DNA of 64,000 nucleotides from Mesostigma viride (Eukaryota; Streptophyta; Mesostigmatophyceae; Mesostigmatales; Mesostigmataceae). This document shows, one piece after another, positions 33,195-42,780 of this stretch. The stretch lies in the NCBI GenBank assembly GCA_009746045.1, contig RPFO01000891.1, forward strand, positions 1,080,904 to 1,144,903, given 5' to 3'. The number at the start of each line of letters is the position of its first letter. The first letter of the stretch is position 1. The position numbers and the translations under genes were made by a program. The notes under the pieces are model-generated. The model was not told the DNA's origin. It made no database searches and worked only from the letters and a program-made list of their open reading frames with translations.

Positions 33195-33790
33195 AGGTCG
33201 AGCTACTGTATCGATGCCTGGCCTCCGCTGGGGAAGCCTTGTCCGCGGAGATACGATGCCTGGCCTCGGCTGGGGAATATTGTATACGTTGCCTGCCTCG
33301 GCTACGGAAACCTTGTCCGCGGAGATACGATGCCTGGCCTCCGCTGGGGAAACCTTGTCCGCGGAGATACGATGCCTGGCCTCGGCTGGGGAATATTTTA
33401 TAAGATTCCTACCTCGGCTACGGAAACCTTGTCCGCGGAGATACGATGCCTGGCCTCCGCTGGGGAAAACCTTGTCCGCGGAGATACGATGCCTGGCCTC
33501 GGCAGGCTCGGCTGGGGAATATTTTATAAGATTCCTGTGTCGGCTACGGAAACTTTGTCCGCGGAGATACGATGCCTGGCCTCCGCTGGGGAAAACCTTG
33601 TCCGCGGAGATACGATGCCTGGCCTCGGCAGGCTCGGCTGGGGAATAATTTATACGTTGCCTGCCTCGGCTATGGAAAAACCTGTCCGCGGCGATACGAT
33701 GCCTGGCCTCCGCTGGGGAAAACCTTGTCTGCGGAGATACGATGCCTTGTACTAGGAAACGGACACGAAGCCTGGCTTCGGAGATACTAT
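33195..33790. repeat. Tandem array in the divergent promoter of the truncated copy
   Basis: Repeats of GAGATACGATGCCTGGCCTC, then CGCTGGGGAAACCTTGTCCG or GGCTGGGGAATATT, with unit lengths of about 55-60 bp combined into longer periods. It lies between the two divergent start codons (32790 and 33977), the same place as the 141/149-bp satellite of the intact element, but the sequence is unrelated. Confidence 0.85.
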
Positions 33791-33976
33791 AATGCCTGGG
33801 ATCCGCAACTGTCACCTCATTCAAACGCCGGATCTCCCGCCTGAGCCGGGGCTCCAGCCAGTGCCTCCGTCTTGGAATGAATTTAACGCCGGAAACGATG
33901 GTATTCGGTGCGGCTAAACGATTGTTGGCGATAATGCCGGAAGCAATGAGTAGTGCTGCGGAAAAGTGAGTAATAA

Positions 33977-36219
33977 ATGTCAGAGAGCAACGGTGATGCC
34001 TGCTTTGCAGGCGAAAAGTGTAGGAAATTGGGAGGCGGAGCATCCGAGGATGGCGTTTCTAAGGAGGAGCTCTTGAGTGGCGCCAATCACCCATGCAGTG
34101 GGTCGTGTGGAAAGCACGTCCATGGGATATGCACGGGGCTATTCAAGGACCCAAGTGCTGAAGAAGGGGCAGAATGGATGTGCCCCGAATGTTTTGCTGG
34201 GTCGTCCAAGCAAGACCAGGAAGCGACTCATCATGTCGGCAACAACCCACGTCCCCCCCTCCCGGCCGGCATCAACTTTAATGCTCCAGTTTCCGAGGAT
34301 GACCTGGCGGGGATGGTAGATCTTCATAGTAATTTGGGCGGGAAGGGCAAGGTTGCCGGGGATAAAAAGGACCGTGACGACAAGAATGACAGTGACGACA
34401 AGATGGTCGACAGTGGCGATGACGATCCGGCCAGCCGTGGTGCACACCTGGGTTCCTCCGACCTGACGGGGGACAATTCCATTGACAACGTGATGGAAAG
34501 TACCCCGGCCGACGAGCGTGGCAAAGGGTTCAGTCGCTCCGAGCTGGAGGATGCCAAGATGACATTGAAATTTCCTTCACCTGATCCACCGGTGCTCAAG
34601 ACAATGCCGGTCCAAGGTCGAAATGAGAGCACCATATCTGTGGGGGGCGGGGTTCCTGGTTTTAGGGCCGAATGCGGGATCATGGCTCGGGCCGTCGTGA
34701 ACCTTCACCCATGGAGGCAAAATGTCGGCATCATTTTGGGCGGCTGGAAAAACAAGACCATGAGCGCTCTGTTAGCCCGCGAAACGAAGAATTCGAGCTA
34801 CAAGTCGTTGCTATGTTCGTTTACTCCTTCCATGACCAGGCCCGCACCCACCGGCATCCACTTCCACAACCAAGTGGCACTCATCGTGGCCAACAACCCT
34901 CCCAAGTGGTGCGATGTCCCTGGTGTAACGTTTCCGGGTAAATCCATCCCTGCAAACGCATGGAATGATGAAATGCAGGAGTGTTTGACGTGGGCCCAGG
35001 AGAACGAGCCCAATTTAGTTGCCCTGATGGGCAATGCGCCCGTCCCAAGCATCCTGCTCAGTAACGCATTCCCGCAGCGGGCCACGATGGATCTGTGTGG
35101 TTCTCCTGATACGCCATCCCGAGAACGGCGGACACAAGACACCACCATGACCGATGCGGCACCGGCACCGCTCACGGATATCACCAACGCCGGGCTAGGG
35201 CGAGCGAAGCGAATCACCGCCAAGCAGGCCTTCCAGCCCCCCCCCCAGATGCCAAGAAGCGCCAGCCGGAGAAACGGCGCCCGGGGCCGCAGCCGTTGCA
35301 GGAGGCCCTGCCCGGCACAACGCGAGTACCAACAGAAGTGCAGGCACAACTGGAGGGTATGAAACAGCAGCAGGCCCAGCTTCTGCAAGAGGTCCAGCAG
35401 CAGCACCGACAACTCCAGCAGCAGTTGCAGCAGCAACAACAACAGCAGCAACAACAGCAGCGGCTGCTGCTGCAGCAAATGCAGCAAATACAGCAACAGC
35501 AACAGCAGCCGCCGCCGCAGCAGCAACGACAGGGGAGGCGGCAGCAGCAGGCACCGGCAGCCGAGGCCCCGCCGCCAGAAGCCCTGCCACCACCAGCACC
35601 GGCGACAGCACCGCCTTGCCTGCCACCACCAGCAGCCGTGCCGGCACCGCCTTATTACCCGCCACCACCGGCATCCACGGCGGCACCGCCTTATTACCCG
35701 CCGCCACCGGCACCCGCGGCGGCATCGCCTTATTACCAGCCGCCACCGGCACCCGCGGCGGCACCGCCTTATTACCAGCCGCCACCGGCACCCGCGGCGG
35801 CACCGCCTTATTACCCGCCGCCACCGGCACCCGCGGCGGCACCGCTTTACCAGCCGCCACCGGCACCCGCGGCGGCACCGCCTTATTACCCGCCGCCACC
35901 GGCACCCGCGGCGGCACCGCTTTACCCGCCACCAACGGCAGCCGCCCAGGCACCGTATGCGCAGCCACCGGCACAAGCACTAGGATGGTACCAGCAGGTC
36001 CTGGCACCGGCAACCGCGCCGGCACCGTTGACGCAGCCACAGTATGCGCCGGCACCATACACGCCGGCACCATACGCGCAGCCACCAGCAACTGCAGCCG
36101 CGGGATGGTACCAACAGCCACCGGCACCGGCGACATCAGCGGCTGCCGCTTGGCAGCAGCCTCCCTCGATGACATTGGCATGGCAGCCGGCACCATTGCC
36201 GCAACCTCGTTACTACTGA
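33977..36219 (+). CDS. PHD-like zinc-finger, Q/P-rich transposon protein (copy 1)
   Basis: The N-terminal metal cluster has C9, C15, C40, C44, H49, C52, W67, C69 and C72, a C4HC3 order like PHD fingers, which read histone H3 tails. Next come an acidic linker and a conserved middle (ARAVVNLHPWRQNVGIILGG, FHNQVALIVANNPPKW) shared with the 50.6-52.9 kb protein, and a basic stretch. A frameshift in a run of ten C (35237-35246) moves the frame: the first frame ends at 35362, while the continuation carries a coiled polyQ segment and about seven Pro-rich PPYYPPPPAPAAA repeats to 36219. The function is not known; it may direct integration or regulate the element. Confidence 0.75.
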
Positions 36220-36894
36220 CCGTTTTCATGTGAAGCAACCGTTTCTTGATATGGCATTCCATTGACACTATATCTAGGCTATGTGTTGCACGGATGCAAC
36301 ATGCTATTAATTATCTGGGCGTCCCGGTCATGGTAGGCTAGAGTATAATTTGTTCAAGAGGAACTCGGCGCAAAAGCCGCGGAGCTGTCTAGTCCAGGAT
36401 ATTGGACTGATTGATAAATTAAGGGCGTTATTAGCCATGCACGCCCAACAATGTCTCTTTGGACATTTTAAAATATTATACATGCACCTTGGCCATTATA
36501 ATTGGCGGCATGTGTTAGCACCAATAGCTCAGTACACCCAAGTGCATGCATGCTACATCACTACCTCAAAATTCATTGTTGGAATTGAAATGTTTCCATG
36601 CCCGGGGAGGACTTCATGCATTATGTGAGAAGATTGTATGAAATTACTGCATGGTACACTTCCCTGGCAAATACAATCACGTTCCGCGCATTAAAGTCAT
36701 CGTGTCCACGCTCATGCATTATATGGAAGTAAGCATGACATCATGAAGGGCACCGTCACGAGCATCACCCGGTAAATGTCCTGCAGGGTGGTACCAAATA
36801 GGTTGAAAACAGTTGAATACGTAGGGAATCAATGTCAGCCACATATTGGCCCGTAAAAGGGACCCAAATCAACTTATTATCTTGAGTCGGCATC
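36220..36894. other. 3' part of the truncated transposon, no gene
   Basis: AT-richer sequence after the stop of the PHD-like gene. No open frame is worth calling. It ends in the TCCTAA-containing subterminal motifs at 36895-36942. Confidence 0.5.
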
Positions 36895-36942
36895 AAAAGT
36901 GTCCTAAATTTCGCAATTTGTCCTAATCCAGCGCAACAACTC

Positions 36943-37320
36943 TGGGTGGGTGGGTGGGTGGGTGGGTGGGTGGGTGGGTGGGTGGGTGGGTGGGTGGGTG
37001 GGTGGGTGGGTGGGTGGGTGGGTGGGTGGGTGGGTGGGTGGGTGGGTGGGTGGGTGGGTGGGTGGGTGGGTGGGTGGGTGGGTGGGTGGGTGGGTGGGTG
37101 GGTGGGTGGGTGGGTGGTGGGTGGGTGGGTGGGTGGGTGGGTGGGTGGGTGGGTGGGTGGGTGGGTGGGTGGGTGGGTGGGTGGGTGGGTGGGTGGGTGG
37201 GTGGGTGGGTGGGTGGGTGGGTGGGTGGTGGGTGGGTGGGGTGGGGTGGGGTGGGGGTGGGGGTGGGGTGGGGTGGGGCGGGGGTGGGGGGGGGGGGGGG
37301 GTGGGGGTGGGGGTGGGGGG
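36943..37320. repeat. (TGGG)n array grading into G-rich tract
   Basis: TGGG units to about 37235, then GTGGGG/GTGGGGG variants and a run of G to 37320. It abuts the right end of the truncated transposon, as the other TGGG array abuts its broken left side. Confidence 0.95.
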
Positions 37321-37542
37321 ATACACGGTATGAGAGGAAAATGAGATAACTAGTATTGCGGACTGAATAAGTATCACAAGACAGTTCCAGCTATAGCTAC
37401 ATGTGGAGAGCTACCACAGGTTAAATATGTGGGTGTGGGTGTGTCCGACTGTCCGTGGCTTTGACTTGGTACTTGGTAGTACATACACGTACTTTAGGGC
37501 ATATTTGTACGTGTAAGTAAGTAAGTACTTGCATGACATGCG

Positions 37543-37645
37543 CATTAATTAATTGAGTAATAAAACTCGTACGTGCTCCCGTTGGGGAGTCACGGAGCAC
37601 CGGAGTGCTTTTAATCCCTGTATATGCACAACCAATCTACATGCT
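37543..37645 (-). mobile_element. LINE 3' end fragment
   Basis: (TTAA)n tail, hairpin CTCCCGTTGGGGAGTCACGG, then ACCGGAGTGCTTTTAATCCC, matching the 3' end of LINE-3 (16455-16530). It is truncated about 100 bp from the tail and lies back-to-back with the 5' end of LINE-2. Confidence 0.65.
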
Positions 37646-40250
37646 ATCTACTCCCACGAGCCACGAGGTAGCCATGGCTGACGGCAGAGCTCATAACTTT
37701 CACGTTATTCGGCCGTGAATATCACAATCGCTTCGTCTTTCTAAGACGCACACGCTGATATAATTTTCCGAAGCTATTACGCAATATATATGGCGTGCAA
37801 ACGCTCCTCCGCGCAACGCAGCCTTGCCCTGAAAATACGTCTGCAGCTCCGGCTGCAGCTTCGCCCTATAGCTTCGGCCCAGAATTAAGGCCTCGGCGCC
37901 ACTAGCCAAGCCCTAATGGTCGCCCAGCCCCCCGAGCTCCCGCCTCGCCCGCAGCTTCGCCTGAGCCCAAGCGCAGTCACCCTGCCGAGCCGAACTCTGA
38001 GGAGTCAGTACGACTTTGACGCCAGCCAGCCCGGCTTTTTTACAAGCTCGACCACGATCGCATCCTGGCCTGCGTGTTTTTTGGATCGCGTGCCGCCGGC
38101 CTCGCTTACGGAACTGTGCAAGCAGCTCTTCATCCAGGGTCGCCTCGTCAATTGATGCTTTCCAGAGGCGCACTTACACTTTCGACCATGTCCCCAAACT
38201 CCGCCGGCCCCACCTTCAGCAATGCGCCCTCTTCTCCCTTCGACCCTTGGACGCTCCATCGAGGAGCTCTGGCCCCCCAAGCCCCTCACCACCACCTTGA
38301 CCGAATCCTCCACCCGCTCCCTCCTTATATAAGGATCGAGGCCCTCGAGCAGCACGTGGCCCCCCTCGCTGCAGATGCACGGCGGCCATATGGGCAGCAC
38401 GCGCTGACTGCCGAGCTCCCCCTCCACTCCACCATCTCCACCGCCACCTCCATGCACCCTCCTCGCCTCCTACTAGCTCCACGTACCGCCACCACGTACC
38501 CCCACCTCCGACGCCATCACCGCCCAGCGCTCCGCGACATCGACTGCAGCGCCTCAAGGACAATGCCAGCTATCGCCATCGAGGTCCGGCCTGCAAAATA
38601 AACGTACCGCAGGCCTCACCGCCCAGGCGGTGAAAGACAAGTTGCCGCCAATCCAGCCCCCGCTGGCCCGGCTGGCGATGCTCCTCCCACCCAGACCTGG
38701 GCGGACATGCCGGCAACACACCACCTCATGCACCACCTCCGCCGTTGTAGCACAGCTCCAGCAGCATCTGGAAGCTCGACCTCCGCGAGGAGGCCGAGCT
38801 CGCCATGCAAGCGCAGCCTTCACAGTTAACGAAACTGTGGCTGAACTGTGGTTCAGCCTGCACTGATTAATATCTACAGAGGAAGTAGTTATATTAATCA
38901 ATAGGTTTACGTTGCTGGTTATGGCTACCAGCACAGAACGCACGAGGCACGTGAGAACCGTCGCCAAAGGTGCGAGGACACAGGTGCAGGGAAAGTGGTG
39001 CTACCAAGTGGCAGCGTCCTGCTCGTTATATACTAATTGTGACGCAGTCACATCCAGATGACTGACAGGACAGATCATCTCACAATATTGCTGTCCTTCA
39101 CTCTGGACCAGCAGATCTGGACTCGTTATCCATAAATAGTCACATCAGTGTCCTGTCGCACAAGTCCTGTCACTATTTGTTACGTCTAATCAATAGCATT
39201 GAATAGACCGCAGTGTCGGAGACTAAATGTCCTATCGTACACTGTGACAAGACGTCGTATGCCACGCGTCACTTGAAGAACCACCGTAGAATCACCGAAT
39301 CCAAGTAGAATGTAGTAGAACAGTATCTTGCTCATATCTCGAGCAATACTCATCAGAATGAACCCGTTTCTGGATTGTAGTAACCGGAAGTAGAATCTCT
39401 ACAAGCCAAGTAGCTTAGTAGAATAATATTGCTTGCCAGGCAATATTAACTTTCACGTCATCGTCAAGAACTTCGACATGGTGGAGGAAGGTGAGAATTC
39501 CGAGAAGCAATTGCAAGTGCGTTTGAGAGCAAAATCCTTGATCGCATGGGCCTTCTTGTTGGTGAGATCAAGCTGGTCGCCCAACGCCTTCCCCGCGCGC
39601 GGGGTAAGGCCAGGGCGCCCCCGCTTCTTCAGTTCTCATTTTTAAGAGCCCATCGGGCAAGATTTCGTTTCTCAGACGCCGCAAGTGGCTCGAGAAGACT
39701 CCCTCCACCTTGGACGACGATCGACTTGACCCTGGCGCAGCAACATGCAATTAATGGCGACGGGAGCTATGGCCGACCTACCTCTAGCTCCGCGGCAGAC
39801 CACGGCGGGGAAGCCGGTGTACGTACTGGAAGGGGGCGGCCAAATACGTCGGCTACAAGCCCTGGCACGCGACCCCCGCGACCACCGCGGCCCCAGCGAC
39901 TCCAGACGCCCCATGCAGCTTAGGGTAATACAGCAGTAGTAGTAGTGTAGAATAGTAGTTAGACCGTGGCCTTGTACATGCACGCCTACTATACAACAGG
40001 CACTATACCAGCTGACTTATGAGCATTATTTAGTCATGCATGTACACGGTGCGCTCATGATGCGCCACCCTGGCACCATGCAGATGATCATGCCTAGCAA
40101 TCTATTTATTTAGTTATGCTGTGCCACGCAGAGAGAGCTCTCCTCTCTGCTGAGACGCCATGCCCTAGCTTCTGTATAGCCATGTTGATCCGTCCACCCC
40201 ACGACGGGCCCCTTTGCGCTCTGAGAGATCATGATGGTGCAGGTACGTGC
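37646..40250 (+). mobile_element. ORF1-only LINE copy 2 (LINE-2)
   Basis: The 5' end (CGAGCCACGAGGTAGCCATG) matches 4785. ORF1 begins near 38188 (MSPNSAGPTFSNAPSSPFDP) and is interrupted at about 38821-39452 by unrelated sequence rich in AGTAGAAT and CTGTC words. It resumes at AAGAACTTCGACATGG (39470). The C-terminal ORF1 segment (39640-39900) is frame-broken but keeps the RRRK..E.T, LTLAQQ and GYKPWH-like positions. The 3' UTR (39930-40250) parallels LINE-1. The 3' end is lost to insertion of the chromovirus LTR at 40251. Confidence 0.7.
38821..39452. other. Insertion of unknown type in LINE-2 ORF1
   Basis: About 630 bp absent from LINE-1 at the equivalent site (11085). TTAAC occurs near both edges (about 38826 and 39447), but inverted ends were not seen. 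It contains short repeats (CCTGTC, AAGTAGAAT, CAATATT) and no open frame. Confidence 0.45.
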
Positions 40251-42560
40251 TGTTACGTCCCTGCCCAGACACACCTAGCCTGAGCTACGTAGCGAAAGAC
40301 CCTCCTTGCCGGAATTAGGAATAATTCAAGATAGCCTAAAGTAGGTTGCGCTTCACGACGTGAGTCGTGAGATATCTGGCATCTGACACGGCTTAATGCC
40401 AAGCTAATTAGTACGCACTTATATTGGCTAGCAATACCAATTACAAATGGATAATGCCCCGGGCTCAATGTGTAGGCGTATTCGCACTTATCATTCATTA
40501 AACCAAGAGGACGAGACTCTCGTCCTCGGACCAATTTAACCTAGGTTGGTTGCGGCGCAGATACACGCCCATTTCCCTAGAACAATCCGAGTCACTCATT
40601 CCACGTAGGATCCGGGCCGACATCGACCCTCAACTGTAGGATCCACGCCTAGAACTACTGACGGACTCAGAACTGGCGCGGCGCCACGGCGCCGGCCCCT
40701 AACTCTTCAACCGTCTGGACTGGAACCACCGAAACGGACTGAGTTTGGGTATCTTTGTGCGCCTGAGAGTAACTAGCCAAATAACATTTTCTGGCCCACC
40801 CTTGGAACCAAGCATGCTTTTATATCAAATAATGTTTGGGAAATTTGGTTGGTCACATATCTATGCCCCATGCATGCTATAAATAGCATCCCCCCCAGGG
40901 GGGTACGGTGCACATGGGGTTGGAGACATATATAATGCATTATAGACCATTTACACAAATCAGGTGGCCCTGGCCTTTTAAAGGCAGTTTATTAGAATCA
41001 CAGGCATGCCATCAATGCATTCACAGCATGAAATGTCACAGAACTGCACATGCTAGCTAGCAAACAGCCCAAAATAGCTCAGACCGTTATAACGGTGCAA
41101 GCTATTTTGGGACGGTTGCTAGAACTGCCGTATAGGTTTCCTATCCCAAAGTGGCACAAAACAACAACTAGATGGCCACAAAAGCAATGCCAACACCATG
41201 TCCAGCATATAAGACACAAGCTCATGCTATACAATAGGTGTAAGGCTCATATCAAGGCCTAAAGCGCGCGTACAAAGGGTGGCAAGGAGCTACATCACTA
41301 ACACACCCAATGAACGACAAAACACCTCTATGTTCTTGGAAACAATGAATAAAACAATAGGAATAAGTTGGTATAATGCTCCCATGCAAACAGGTTATGG
41401 GTATCTCCACGATTTTCACATGCAATGGATGCAAAACAAGAAGGTGGGCGTTGGCCAGCAAAACAAGAAGCCACGCCTTACACTGGTCAGAAAAGAACTT
41501 GTCTCGGGGTGCTTGACCAAGGAAAAGCATTGGGTAATCAACGTTACCATATTAGTGACCGATAACAATCGTTACCTCGCTATTTCCGTTGCAGCATCAG
41601 CTAACGGTGACCAAACATGGTCCAAAATCTGCTTGACCTGATGGTATTCCCCAACCATGACAAGCCGATGCGTAGAGGCAGCAAAACAACAAAAAGACAA
41701 TCACAACCCCTCGGTAATAACTCTGATATTAGCTTTAAACGATAATACAACTATATACGGCTAATAGAACACGCTTGGAGGCTAGAACGTACCAGGTCGG
41801 TACAGCAGATTACCTTTCTTGCGCGAGCCAGCACGCCAGAGTAATGGACGTAGCCTCGAGCCTTTACTGGCTGCCAATGCTAATAAATCTTGTTGGGAAC
41901 AACGTACTAAATTGATCGATGCGCAGATGTCTGGGAAAATTCGGCCTAGCAACATGCAGCACTCGCACCATCACTGCCTGGCGGCTAACGTCATTTGCTG
42001 CGCCGACCAGCACCCCGAGACCCATCTACGTACCTCCGAACCTTCCATGGCTAGGGATATTCAATTTTTAGGATCTAAGAATCATGCCTACAAAATTTGA
42101 GTCCAATACGTCAAGCCATTCTCTCGTACCAGTCAGTTCTTTGCACCGCCATAGCCGTGCGCGTCAATATTTTTCCTGCACGTCGGTCCCGTTGGACCAT
42201 GGTACCCCCCTAACTTTGCTCAAGCATATCTCCCTGGCCAGGTGTCCAAAGTACGGTCTGAAGTGCTCTACGGAAAGCTGACGTCTAGATCTTTCGATCC
42301 CCCCAGGTTTGACCGTTAAATTATTATTGGCGCGGCGCCTGGTTAGCGCACAAACTCAGTCCGTTAGAGTGGTAGGACTTCAACTGGTACCACGAAAACG
42401 GCGCGAGAACGGTTTAAGAGCTAAAAGGACAACCTAGGACCAAAATAACTAGTCCAATTCACGCAATAGCCAAGGTCCATAAAACCCAAGTCCAATAGAC
42501 CAAACAGCCTTAGTAATTTATTCCATTGTTACGTCCGACCAAAAGGGCAGGGACGTAACA
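40251..42560 (-). repeat. 3' LTR of the chromovirus (with nested element)
   Basis: Ends TGTTACGTCCCTGCCC and GGGCAGGGACGTAACA form a perfect 16-bp inverted repeat with canonical TG...CA. The side facing the coding region is preceded by a polypurine tract. Subtracting the nested 1718-bp element and its CTAA duplication leaves an LTR of about 590 bp. Confidence 0.75.
40703..42420. mobile_element. piggyBac-like non-autonomous element, type III (1718 bp)
   Basis: CTAA at 40699-40702 and 42421-42424; inverted ends CTCTTCAACCGT / ACGGTTTAAGAG with one mismatch, similar to CCCTTAAACCGTG of the 13.6-kb element. CTAA is a variant of TTAA. Subterminal inverted matches (CGGACTGAGTTTG near 40733, CAAACTCAGTCCG near 42350). 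Part of its interior (42090-42220: GCCTACAAAATTTG, GCACCGCCATAGCCG, CGTCAATATTTT) is the reverse complement of 13800-13915 in the type I element. No transposase. Confidence 0.65.
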
Positions 42561-42573
42561 CTCCTCCCCCCCC
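42561..42573 (-). promoter_or_regulatory. Polypurine tract of the chromovirus
   Basis: On the minus strand GGGGGGGGAGGAG lies directly before the LTR start TGTTACG, the standard position of the plus-strand primer. Confidence 0.7.
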
Positions 42574-42780
42574 ACGGGGGTCGGTAGTCCCTACCGTACA
42601 AGTTAGATTGGGAAAACCGCGCTACTATAAGAGTACTATGTCCCAACCTCGGTTCACCCGCATGTTAGTAATGCCAGTTCCTCTAGAAGTTGATACACAG
42701 GACCAACTCTGACGTAGTACTAAGACTCTGTTGGTGACTGGATCAATCCGCTATCCGTCACAAAAACTATTCTAGCCACT

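Larger units (their letters stand above)
31288..36942. mobile_element. Two-gene DNA transposon, divergent truncated copy
   Basis: Same pair of divergent genes as the 49766-60798 element, in inverted order: transposase (minus) on the left, PHD-like/polyQ gene (plus) on the right, with a tandem array between. The left half, including the catalytic half of the transposase and the left terminus, is replaced by a (TGGG)n array. The right end at 36895-36942 (GTCCTAAATTTCGCAATTTG then TCCTAATCCAG) resembles the twin TCCTAA subterminal motifs of the intact element, whose terminus reads TCCTAATCCGG. Confidence 0.7.

Noticed and set aside
36904-37377. Open frames over the second TGGG array
   Set aside because: Same reason: periodic low-complexity DNA.
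40251-42560. A single 2.3-kb LTR
   Set aside because: Ends CTCTTcAACCGT/ACGGTTTAAGAG with CTAA duplications show a nested 1718-bp element; the LTR proper is about 590 bp.
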